From Anoplolepis gracilipes (taxonomy: Eukaryota; Arthropoda; Insecta; Hymenoptera; Formicidae), in assembly GCF_047496725.1 (NCBI RefSeq), contig NC_132979.1, positions 3,985,501-4,049,500 on the forward strand: a DNA stretch of 64,000 nucleotides, given 5' to 3'. The notes under the pieces are model-generated. The model was given only the letters and a program-made list of their open reading frames with translations. It ran no database searches and was not told where the DNA came from. The translations under genes were made by a program, and so were the position numbers. Numbering within the stretch: position 1 is the stretch's first letter; the number at the start of each line of letters is the position of its first letter. Positions 53,821 to 64,000 of this stretch are shown here, piece after piece.

Positions 53821-56084
53821 CTGTAAAAATCAAATTGATAAAAGATATTAACATTTTGTAAATAATTATTTTAGGCTATATATTTTAGGCATATTTATTT
53901 ATATATTTTATTAGTTCAACGTAATTGGTCAATTTCGATTCTGCACATCATATCCGGTAAGTATTAAATTATTTTACCCTAAAAGTATATATAATAGAGT
54001 TGTGTATAAATGTAAAATTAATATACAAGTAATACTTTTTCGACGACTATAAAAATTTAAATCTACAATGTAAGATAACAGATAAACGAGTAAAATATTC
54101 CGTATTATTTCTAAACTCCTAAAACTTTTAGTTTATCCAAGTAAACAATAAATCTATAATAATCTTTTACATGTATCATAATACAGAGACTGTATAAATA
54201 TGTTGCAAATTTTTTCATTATGATGTTTATAAATTTTCATTATAATGTATACAAAATTAGAATTCAAAGGTAAAATATTCATCTGCGTAAATGAAAAAAA
54301 TAAAACACATACTTTATCAAGCTTTCCTCATTTTTTCGCTCAACGATTTTTCTTTATTTCTCTATCGTGCTCAGCACGTCTTGGATGTCGGTTGAATTTA
54401 CTATTCAAGATCGTCAGTTGCATTGCGTGCTTGATGGAAATTTCACACCAAGTATATGTACTTCTAGATAATAAGAGCGAAATTTTGTTACGGATTACAA
54501 TGGAGAACAATGTTATTACATTATTTCCTATGCGACACCTTTTTTCCTCTTCGTACCCATCAACGGCGTCGCGATTCGACTGCGCTGTGAAAGGCAAATA
54601 GTCGCGATCGTGAAGAGCATAAGCACACAAATATTTATTGTGTCGAACAAATCGGAAAAGTCATTTTTCACTCAAGCAAAAAAATTTATTTGAAAACGAT
54701 AATAGGGATTAATAGTTGATTTCGAAATTTTGCGTCTCTGATAGTATTTGCCCCAAACGCACGACATTTTAATTGAATTAAAGAATGTAATTACAACTTT
54801 TATGAGAAAAAATGGTTCGCGAAAATGTTTTTGACACTCTCGTAAGGGTAGTACCCGTAGATACGAAACGTATTAAAGAGAAGTTTAGTCCAATCGACTA
54901 CGTGTTCGGAATCCACGAGTTTCTGGCTAGTAGGGCGTGATTGCAGGAGGAAGGAAATAAAGAAAGAGATTAAGTTACCGTGATTTTACCCGATACAACG
55001 ATATGTAGGTCTGTCCTCATTCGAGGCAGAATCCCTACCCGTGGCAAAGATGAAAACGAAACGAATCGGAGTCGATTATTCTTCGACGATGAATTGTTTC
55101 CAATAATTGATTCCTGGCGTTTGACAAACATCAATGTTTTCGCGTCAATGTCAAAGTAAACGATATATAGAAAAATTCGATTTATCTCTTTCTATTTCAC
55201 GCAAATCGATTTTCGCCTTTCGACATTTTAAAGTAGGATCTACGAGTCAGTACGTGTTCGAGAAATCAAAGATAGTTTCTCGTACACAAAAAAGCTATTA
55301 GTAGATTTGTTATACACAAATCAATTATAGTAAACAATATATATTAATATAATTTAATGGCAGTTCTCTTTAAATATTACAACAATTATTATATTGTTTT
55401 TATTACCATAGCGTGTCACTTATTTTACAAATATTTGTTTACTATAATTTAAATAGTATTAAATTTCTGTGATAAATAATTAAATAAGATATATATATAT
55501 ATATATATATATCCGGTGGAAATAAAAAAGGAATTATAAAAGAAATTAAATTATATATATATATATATATATACAATTTCTTTTTTTGCGTATACTTAAT
55601 CCGTACAATGTCATGCAACTAATCCAGACTTTTTTCAAACTTTATTTTCATTAAATTTTCCCGCTGTGCGAACACTTCTGTTTTGCTTGCTAAGCCACTC
55701 TTAAGCCACATCGGCATAATAATGGAATAAATTTAGGTAACGAAGAGACCACGGTCGCTCACGTACGAGACTAGCCCACCCGCCCGCCAGCTTTGCTAGA
55801 TACGTGGTGATTATCGTACGTGTGTCTTCCCTTGCCTTCTAGGAGAGAGGGATCGCCGGTAGACGAGCGAATTAAGAGGCCGAATACGTTCTGTAGCTTC
55901 GGATAAACTTGGAAACAACTGCTGTCATTCGCAGATGCGCGCGGCGACGACGTTGGCAGAATATGCGCCGCTTACTTTAGCGACGAAGGTAGCGAAAGGA
56001 AGAAGGGCGAGTAGATGATACCTGCGGAATAGTGCGCGCTTACAACCGGTGTGCAGGCGTGCCGAAAATCTTTTGTGTGAAACA

Positions 56085-56113
56085 CGTGGAATCGCGCCGA
56101 CTGCGATTCCACG
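56085..56113. repeat. Perfect 11-bp-stem hairpin in a GC-rich island
   Basis: CGTGGAATCGC (56085-56095), a 7-nt loop and GCGATTCCACG (56103-56113) form a perfect inverted repeat. It lies in the CpG-rich block at 55740-56165. It could be a structured RNA element, a dimeric binding site, or chance. Confidence 0.65.
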
Positions 56114-56278
56114 AGGATTAAACGCGCCGCTCGTGCGCACCGTCTGGTACTAACTGGTGTTTAGGCTTGTTAGCGCGATTATATTCGAGGCAGAATATAA
56201 TGTGCGCGTTCTCGTATACCATCTACCTACATACATATTATCGCGAAAAGTACACTTGGGAATCCAAAATTATATATA

Positions 56279-57172
56279 GGGGAACGTGGGGTAGAACGGC
56301 ACCGCGGGGTACAATGGTGCAGAGTCGATATTTTTTTACAGAGATGCTACCATGTCATGAAATATGTTGCAATTATTGCTATTAGGTGTCTCTTTCTGCG
56401 TGCTGTTATCAGTGGTCGCAATATTTTTAGTTGAAAGTTGTTATAAATTATTTAATGCACTTGCTGTGCTCTCCGCGACTGAGTTGTAATTCTTCGATAT
56501 ATTTACATAAGATTTACAATGATAAAATTCTATTTTTTATTACCGTAAATACATTTATGTTTTAAAATGATCTTTTCTTATTAATTTCATACTGTGTCTA
56601 TGTAAATATTGATTAATTATAATTTCTCATATGATCAAAAATAAATAAATACGTTTTGAGGCTTAATGAAATATTAGCCCACGAAATGTTGTACTTTTTA
56701 TTTTTATACTAGAGAAAGAAAGAGAATATACATAGATGCTGTCTTTCAAAATTAATACCAAAAATTATTACATTAAAGGATATTTTTTCATGTTTTAAAG
56801 AGAAAAATATTTATTGTAACAAGAGAATTGTTTTTATTTATAGTTATCATTTAAAAATACAAATCTATATTCTTATGTTCTATATATCATATTATAATAT
56901 ACAACTTTTAAGAAGTTTTAGACATCAATGTTAATGAAATAAACAAGTTTTGGAGGTAGTCCATTGAGTACCCCGCATGAAAAACATATCACGAAAATCT
57001 AGGCTTTTACTTAATCAATAATCTCGTCTATTTAAACTATTGTTTTATAATAAACTTGTGTTTTTTCTTAGTGGATATTCCAAAGAATATTTTTAATAAA
57101 AAGAGATCGATTTATTTTTTTTTTAATATGTTGAAAACTTGCTCAATGTTTACGTTCTACCCCACGTTCCCC
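56279..57172. mobile_element. Non-autonomous TIR element, 894 bp, with nested inverted repeats
   Basis: Ends carry perfect 20-bp inverted repeats GGGGAACGTGGGGTAGAACG, flanked on both sides by TATATA. A second inverted pair lies inside: GCGGGGTAC-AATGG (about 56304) and its complement CCATTGAGTACCCCGC (56961-56976). The interior is AT-rich and shows no transposase. The duplication could be TA or TATATA, so the superfamily is open. Confidence 0.8.
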
Positions 57173-57824
57173 TATATATAATAAGATGCGATTGACACTT
57201 TTTCATACGCGGTTCATATTAAATTTCGAAATCACGATTAAACGCTGCGCGTGTAATCGAATTAAATTTGCCAATCTCATCCGGACGGAAGCACGATCGC
57301 CTATAATTGGCCGCAAGCGATTAGTGACTGGGCATCTGTTTGCACGAACTCTTCCATTTATTCCACATTATTCGTGTTAATTACGCGCCATTTATCTTTC
57401 AATAACGGGACAAACACGCGCCTGTCCGGGAAAATATCTGAAATTCAGCGGCAGATAAATAATGACGGACGTATAGCGATGGCCGTCACGTGGCTGCAAT
57501 CTCTCCTATGTATCCTTAGCTCGCCAGTCATCGAGCAACGCAATGCGCACAATGCGCATTCACGGGAACGTGGCCGAGATAGCTCCCGTAACTCGGGAGC
57601 GCGCAACCATAGCCAACTGCCGGTCTCTCCACGTGAATGGAGATCCTTTATCAGCATCACGTCCCTCAAGTGTCTCCGCAAAGATTCCTCTCGGCGGCAG
57701 TGGGCGACCGAGAGTGAGTTAGATCGGTGGAAATAAATCGAGAGAGTTAATCTTCGAGGATACGGTGCGGTCGTGCCGTATCTGTCTGCTTGCGATCGCG
57801 CGGTGCCACCGAGATCCTTCCAAC
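57173..57824 (+). promoter_or_regulatory. GC-rich promoter-like island
   Basis: CpG-containing, GC-rich DNA between a transposon and the candidate start codon at 57825. It includes a hairpin GCTCCCG-TAACT-CGGGAGC (about 57581-57599) and inverted copies of CACGTG-containing words. Open frames on both strands overlap (57374-57736 plus, 57445-57681 minus), which suggests composition rather than coding. Best read as promoter and 5' UTR of a rightward gene. Confidence 0.35.
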
Positions 57825-57888
57825 ATGGAGATTCGGGATCAATCGTCGGCGAAATTAAGCTCTTCGTGCCTGAGCCGGATAATACCAG
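57825..57888 (+). CDS. Candidate first coding exon of an unrecognised rightward gene (partial)
   Basis: ATG at 57825 in a good context (CCAACATGG) opens a 21-codon frame, MEIRDQSSAKLSSSCLSRIIP, ending at CCAG|GTGAAT (donor after 57888, phase 1). It follows a GC-rich island with promoter-like character. I do not recognise the peptide and could not find a matching downstream exon within the window, so it is a suggestion rather than a gene call. Confidence 0.3.
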
Positions 57889-57999
57889 GTGAATGGGATA
57901 GTTTTTGTATCTCTGGATGAGTTTCGTTACTCAGAGAGTGGGTAGGAATACTCTACTTTGCAGAAAGTCATTTCGTTCATCCAGTGTAATTAAAGTATA

Positions 58000-58299
58000 T
58001 TAACCCTTACTCCGTAGTGTTATTTTTGGCACCTTCTAACTGTACAGGTGGGTCAGCGTATTTTCGATAAGTTTATTAATATGTAAAAGTGTTTTAAAAA
58101 ATCGGAAAAATGTATATACCTTCTTTGAACGTTCTAAATAAAGATTAAAATAATAAATTTGAAAAATAATTTACTTAAATATATTATTATAAATATAATA
58201 TTTTAAATATATTATTTTATGATTATTTGTTTTCGAGAAATTGACGTTGTTAGAAAAATCACAAACAAAAATGATCCATCAGTACGGAATAAGGGTTAA
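58000..58299. mobile_element. TTAA-flanked piggyBac-like MITE, 292 bp
   Basis: TTAA at 58000-58003 and 58296-58299 flank an element whose ends read CCCTTACTCCGTAGTG and, on the other strand, CCCTTATTCCGTACTG (14 of 16 identical). TTAA plus a CCCT tip matches the piggyBac superfamily. Interior is AT-rich without coding capacity. It would lie in the first intron of the candidate gene starting at 57825. Confidence 0.8.
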
Positions 58300-58386
58300 C
58301 CCTATTATTTCATTTACGTTTATTTGATTTATTTTTTACAGAGATATATGTTTGATGCCACTACTAAAATTTTATATATATACATA

Positions 58387-58389
<3 letters not shown>

Positions 58390-58468
<79 letters not shown>
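58390..58468. repeat. Long interrupted TA microsatellite
   Basis: Two TA runs (about 58390-58431 and 58434-58468) separated by a CATT interruption. The 62-codon frame across it (Tyr-Ile repeats) is a microsatellite artefact. Confidence 0.95.
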
Positions 58469-58469
<1 letters not shown>

Positions 58470-58472
<3 letters not shown>

Positions 58473-61400
58473 TGAAATTTTAAAACGTATGTCTGTATCA
58501 ATAAAATATTAAATGTATATAAAAAACGAATAAAATACAGCAGAATTAAAAATTAATTTTATTATAAATCTATTATCTATTTATTATGCAAGGAATAATT
58601 GAGAAGCTATTATTTTCTTATATGAACATTAAAATATTGCGATTTATAAATTATTTCTTAAATGTCGATCAACCTCAAAAGTTTTTTTTTTTACTGAATT
58701 GTAGCTGTTCAGGGACGTTTCGTTGCAAATATAAATAGCAAAAGTTAATAGAGAAGATAACGTTTTTTTTCATACAACTACGTTTTTTTAAATAAAACTT
58801 AGTAAAGTAGGTTCTCTAGATAATGAGTAGATAAATATAAAAATTTGATATTCCTAGAATGGCTAGGATAAGAATGACGTAACATTATTTTTGCAGAAAA
58901 ACTTGTAATGTACAATTATCTTTTTAACAGACTGCTTTTAGATCTCGGCCAGAGATTGTTTATTTTTGATAGTAAAATATTCACTGTATGAAAGCTGAGG
59001 GCGAATTTTATCGCATGGAAAATTCGGAGATACGCGATTAAATTCGTTTGCGTGGTGGCGAGCTTACAGCCTGGCGGAAGATAACGATAACACGTCGGTC
59101 GGGATGCTCTCGCATCATTAGCAATGGAAATTTCGAGTTTCCTGCTTTTTGGTTCACTGAACCATAATAATATCGAGTGCGTCGGTAACGAGCGTGAAAA
59201 AAAGAGATGCAGGTATCGAAGATAGCAACGATGTGGGGTTGCATGCGCGGAAATAAACAATGATTATACGCCGATCTACAAATTTCTGTTTGCGAATCGT
59301 GCAGGTCGTATATCGTTTCCCAAATATTGATTTATAATCTTAATATAAAATATGCACGTGGACTGCACAGACAAATATATTAAGAAAATAATAGATAACA
59401 TAATAAGTATATATTTTAAGCTCACGGAACAATTGAATTTTAATGTAGTTTTTTATAAAATTTGCGTGCAAGCAGTCTCTTTATAACATAATTAAATTCA
59501 ACGTTGTATACTTATACGTCACGTAAAGTTATAAGTAACATTAATTCAATTAACACGAATGTTACTTTTGTGTCTTATAACAATTGATGAGAGCGAATCT
59601 AATTACTATCGATTCTCGCTACGCAATCCGTCTTGAAATTATACATATAACCAAGATGCTTATATTCGACGATCCATCTCTCCAAATTATGTAACATCAT
59701 CTGGCGAGATGTAATTTCCTGGCGTTATATCTTGCGTGTTGAAAAAAATTCTGAACCCAACGCTATTCTATCTTTTATATTAGAATGTTGTATAAGTTAT
59801 AATAGCTGTATTAATTTAAGAATAAAAGTGTTGATAAATAAACATCACATCGAGTAACATAAACAAGCTACATATGTAATTTTAGGCGCATGTGTTATTT
59901 AGTTTACGACATAATGCGATACCCGTCGTTGACAAGCGCGACACAACTGGAATATGCTGTTGACGCAAATCTGCATACCGCAATTCAATCAGTTTGCATC
60001 CGCCTAACTGTGCGTACGTGCGTGCGTTTAATTAGATCGATTCGGTTATGCCGAATTCGTCTTGGCGAACTGAGGTCGTGCTAAGACGTAACGATCCATC
60101 ATGGTCTCGGTAGGTGTTCGTCATTTAACCAGATTTCCGTTCACGGACGAAGATGGGCCCCGGACGAGGGTGCCGCAACGTTGATCAAGATTAATCGTAT
60201 GCAAATTACGCGAGCGTCGACTAGAGGATTCTGCGAGAAATTTTGGGGATTTCTACGTCGAAAAGGAAGGCACGATGGGAAAGATCGAACGCCTGTCGAG
60301 AGCATAGTGGTAATTGAAAAGACATCGGCAATTTTATTAGATGCGAGAAATCGCACCTTGGCGCGATTAATAAATAATGATGTTCTTAATATCAAAAATA
60401 ATTTTTGGCGAGCAACGCGATTAGTAAATTACATTCAGATGTTTTCGATGTAGTCTCTTTAAGCAAACAGATTTAGCAATTTTTCATTGTTTTCCGTCTC
60501 AATCTCTGAAATATTTTCTTTATAAAAGAATGCGTTTTCTTTCTTCTTTCGTTTTAAAAATTTAATCTATATGAATAATACATCATAGTCCATTATACGA
60601 GACTATAGCGGCGTTTCTTTTAAATTCAAGATGCATTTTATGTAATAAGCTTAACTTAAGAAAATATATGTATAGCGGTGAATATTGTTGAGAAAAATGT
60701 GTCCATTTCCATAATATAACCAGGTTTTGACCACAAATAACTCTTGTATTTAACAAAGAAATTTCACACACACACAGTAGGAGAAAAATCTTTAATGTTT
60801 CATCCAGATGCAGCTACAACGTCATATTCACGCGTCCTTTATTCACACATTTTGCGGTTTAATATTTGCAACTGGGTTTCATGTTCGCGAGATTAAATTT
60901 TTGCAAAGGTGTTGATAAAAAATAATAAAATAACGAAATAAAAATAAAATTTTTTAATGTTTCCTCTCTTTTTAAACATGTGCTTGGTGCTACAGTAAAT
61001 GACACTGCTGTTCATTATCTCTTCCATTTAAGAGTACGGTATGTGCAACGTTACCTTTCCATGTCTTTCTAAAAGATTTCAACCTTGCAGGATTCCAGCG
61101 TAGCGTTGAACAAAATAAAAAAATTTTAAAACTGCATGTTTTATTTTTCTTCTCCTTGTATATTTTTTCATCAAACTTAATCTTTCTATATGTACTTTTC
61201 TCTTTTTTTTTTTTTTTTGTAAAAACATTTGCAGAACGTATAATCCTTGATACATACATAGAATTATTTCTGTATTTACTTAATCTTTTTTTTAATTATT
61301 TAGTTTTCAACAAATCCTTACATTCATCTATTCATTAAAGTAATTGAAATTAACATTATGCAATAGATTATATATATTATATCCTTATTTTAGAATATCT

Positions 61401-62072
61401 CAGATGCTGTTACACTAATAATGTGTGTGATCAAAACAACTGTGATAAATAAAAAATTATTTAAACTTAGGATAGTCCCTCAAACAATATGCAAAGATGT
61501 TCGATAAAATATTTCTAATAAAGTTTCCAAGTTCTAGAATATCAGGATATATTATGTTCTTTTTTATCTCTTTTAGATACTCGATCAAAAATATTGTAAC
61601 TTTTATTAAATAAAACTTCTTAAAATGTACATTAAAAATCTAATGCATTACGTAACAAATTACAAAAAAAATATAGAACTCTAGTATTTTTATGCATAAA
61701 ATATAGAATATTTTTTATTTCGTTATTACTGTAATGTCTACGAATTTATAATATTAATCAGAATTAATTCACTGCAAACTACAAAGCAAACATATTTTAT
61801 TTATTTAGATTCGATAAGTACTTTTTTAAATCGTAGAAAAAACACTTCATGTAAAATTTAAAATATTTTTGTTGGAAAAAATACGTCTGGGAGTTTGTCA
61901 AGTCATTGCTGACGTGGTGGATACTATATTTGACACTTATGTCGACCAAACAGACTCGGCAGACACATAGGAATGACTGCGAATATGTGTACGTATTAAA
62001 TATGTATACATTCAATCGCACAATGTGATAGGCTGTAGACGATATACAAAGAGATTCTAGTGGCAGGGGAGG
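58470..62072. other. Intergenic or intronic stretch without recognised gene
   Basis: AT-rich, with GC-richer patches at about 58980-59260 and 59890-60400. Overlapping frames on opposite strands (60181-60453 plus, 60141-60395 minus; 58916-59260 minus) have no similarity that I recognise. A T-run at 61201-61219 is present. If the exon at 57825 is real, this is its intron. Confidence 0.45.
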
Positions 62073-62785
62073 TCAGTGTAAAACTGTCTTCTGTCCGTAA
62101 CGTATCGAGCCGTAGTCGGTCGAGTGAACTGTCGTACTGTTCAACAGAAGTCCTTCTTCAATCCTAAAGTGCTCTAAAGAAAAAGCGACGACTTTTACCT
62201 GAGGTTTTCTTTATCGCGAGAAAAATTGCGTCAAATATTAATTGTGAGTCTTTTTATTTTTTTCTGTATACAAAAATAAGTATATAATATGTATACGATA
62301 TAGACGTGAGAATTTTTTTATAGTGATTAATTTTGACGATCTAGAACAATTTTAAAATAAAATTTGATTATATTATCTTAATCGTTACTTTATGTAATGT
62401 CTTTTTAATGTAGAATAATGATGCTGGATTTTTAATTCTATTTTGCATTAATATTTTTTCCTCGCTAAATGCTGAAATTTTCCTTTTAAAAATAAATTTA
62501 ACGAGATCAATTGAAATTAATGTTATCAGGAATTTAAAAGGAAAATTTCATGTATATCGATTTATATAAAAAATACATTGTAAGAATCTGCTGGGAAAGC
62601 AATTTTTTTGTAAAGTATTGAAAATAAAATTTGATTATACTAACTGTTATTTAATATACGAGCGAAAAGCTATATAGATCTCAGTTCATTTTCCATTGGC
62701 TTAATCGTTATTTCCTCGCACAGGTAAACTGAGTTTTAAATCGTTGATGGAATATATAATCGGTACAAATATAAAATCAATACAG
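62073..62785 (+). other. Candidate promoter plus first two exons of a rightward gene
   Basis: TCAGT (62073-62077), with ATATAC about 28 bases upstream, resembles an arthropod TATA-initiator pair. A GC-richer stretch then runs to a donor AATT|GTGAGT, cut after 62243. A second small exon would run 62724-62785, between a strong acceptor CCTCGCACAG and donor ACAG|GTAAAT. It contains ATG at 62747 and 13 codons (MEYIIGTNIKSIQ). Signals are consistent but the peptide is not recognised and the rest lies outside the window or is not visible. Confidence 0.3.
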
Positions 62786-62988
62786 GTAAATGTTTGGCCT
62801 TTGCGTTTATTTCTACCTGTGCGTGACCTTTGCATGACAAATGTAGGCCACGTGGTGTGTGCGTACGAAGTAAGTACACACGAGGAATTGTGCGAATTTA
62901 TACATACGCAGCGACGATGCAGCGTCGACTAATCGCGAGAAGACTTATCGGTTGATATTATCAAGCGTGATATCAGGATAGAAAATGG

Positions 62989-63282
62989 ATGGAGGCGCGC
63001 GTCGTGTCCACACAGTGCGATTATACGTGGAAAATCGTAGGCTATAAATTTGCCGGTCGGACCTCGAAGCTACTGCGCGCTTTACACGTGAATAAATCAA
63101 TGCCCAGCGGGCAGCTTGCGGCGAAAAAATTCAATCAAACAAACAAACGTGTCATCGAACGAATGTGTAAAACGAATGATTCGTCGACGGGCTTACCGAG
63201 TCCAATACCGAAAATACTTGACAAGAACGCATTTGACACTATTAAATTTATAGACCAAAGAGAGAAAGCGAAAGTAGCGTAA
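62989..63282 (+). other. Unrecognised 97-codon open frame
   Basis: The frame lies in a GC-richer block (62800-63290) and encodes a basic, Lys/Arg-rich peptide (about residues 20-70) with no domain that I recognise, no signal peptide and no membrane segment. No splice signal or poly(A) site clearly frames it. It could be a regulatory island whose composition keeps a frame open. Confidence 0.15.
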
Positions 63283-64000
63283 AAAAATCAGCGAAAAAAT
63301 TAATCAAAGCTTGGACATTTAAATAATTGAATAAGTTAGTTAGGTAATCTGTCAATTAATTTTTCTACATCGTGATATATCATTGACAAAAGTATCTTTA
63401 TATTTTTTTATATTAGATCTCTATAGAAAATCTATTATCGTCTTCTTTTTGTTTTAAAATTCTTTTTCAAAGTATTCGGACATAAACATCTGTTTCATAG
63501 AAATTATTAAGTTTTACATATTTCAATATTTGTCAATCATCGTTATTTTTAGCATTATCTTTCTTCACTTTTAATAAAACAACAATTATATTTAAAAATT
63601 TCTAAAAATTTTTAAATATCTTCACATTTCTAGATTTGTAAAATCTGCAAATATTATAAGATTATTTCCACACTTTAATTTTGAACTTAAATAATACTCT
63701 GTGATAAAAATATCATTTTGTCATCTGTTTTTTTAACATTTAGCACAACTGTAATTTATACAAAGTCTTTAATAAAAACAATTGAATGTTGTGTATGTGA
63801 TGTATAATACCATTAATAAAAATGCGTATCATAAGGTATATAATTTAAAGAATAGTTTCGCAATTACTTCTTTGTTCTACCAACCCATGTGTACCATTCT
63901 CGCGTGTTTTATGACTAATGAACAGCCGTACGTTTCCTTCGTATACGAAGACTTCGCAAATATATGAAAATAGCTCTTCCTGTTTTAGCATCACGGTCAC
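63283..64000. other. Terminal AT-rich stretch
   Basis: I see no gene, repeat or strong signal here; GC content rises again in the last 130 bases. Confidence 0.5.

Larger units (their letters stand above)
51889..56278. other. ABCA 3' UTR and intergenic region
   Basis: The ABCA 3' UTR should begin here but no unambiguous poly(A) signal close to the stop was found. TA microsatellites fill 52485-52547, 53768-53816, 55490-55512 and 55551-55574. GC-richer blocks at 53090-53500, 54830-55280 and 55740-56165 look like promoter or enhancer islands. Frames such as 54245-54601 are not convincing genes. Confidence 0.5.

Noticed and set aside
54245..54601. 118-codon plus-strand frame
   Set aside because: An overlapping minus-strand frame of 96 codons exists and neither resembles a known protein.
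58324..58512. 62-codon frame of alternating Tyr-Ile
   Set aside because: Translation of a TA microsatellite.
60141..60453. Overlapping 84- and 90-codon frames on opposite strands
   Set aside because: Mutual overlap and lack of similarity; most likely compositional.

Overview
The window is AT-rich eukaryotic DNA with many small phase-matched exons, GT-AG introns, TA microsatellites and short inverted-repeat transposons. The proteins resemble insect orthologues, so this is an insect genome. Hymenoptera, perhaps an ant, is my best guess from base composition and protein similarity, but no marker proves it. All exon joins were made by eye from splice signals, codon phase and protein similarity.

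Layout. At 1-171 (+) is the last exon of a papain-family protease resembling cathepsin O. Tail-to-tail with it, 1057-6573 (-) holds a complete tryptophan 2,3-dioxygenase gene (vermilion) in seven coding exons that close to 424 codons. From 6.6 to 24.7 kb I recognise no protein gene. That stretch holds microsatellites, a GC-rich candidate 5' exon (about 14.7-15.34 kb), a two-unit tandem repeat, a 22-bp palindrome and an 865-bp TTAA-flanked transposon.

The dominant feature is one giant ABC subfamily A transporter at 24990-51888 (+). I could trace 49 coding exons that stay in frame and close exactly at 4,087 codons plus stop. It is a full transporter: TM1, a first extracellular domain of about 2,560 residues, TMD1, NBD1, TMD2 with a second extracellular loop, NBD2, and a C-terminal VLVNF motif behind a 4.5-kb last intron. 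The big extracellular domain contains at least eight C-x(21-26)-C modules interleaved with N-W motifs. That repeat architecture is the observation most worth following up. A Tc1/mariner-type MITE sits 45 bp upstream of an NBD1 exon.

From 51.9 to 64 kb is mostly intergenic sequence with two more TIR elements (56279-57172 and 58004-58295), GC-rich promoter-like islands, a strong hairpin and candidate first exons (57825-57888; 62073-62243 with 62724-62785) for genes that would extend past the window. Vermilion (tryptophan to kynurenine and eye pigment), the lysosomal-type protease and the lipid-type ABCA transporter have no evident shared pathway; their adjacency looks like ordinary gene order.
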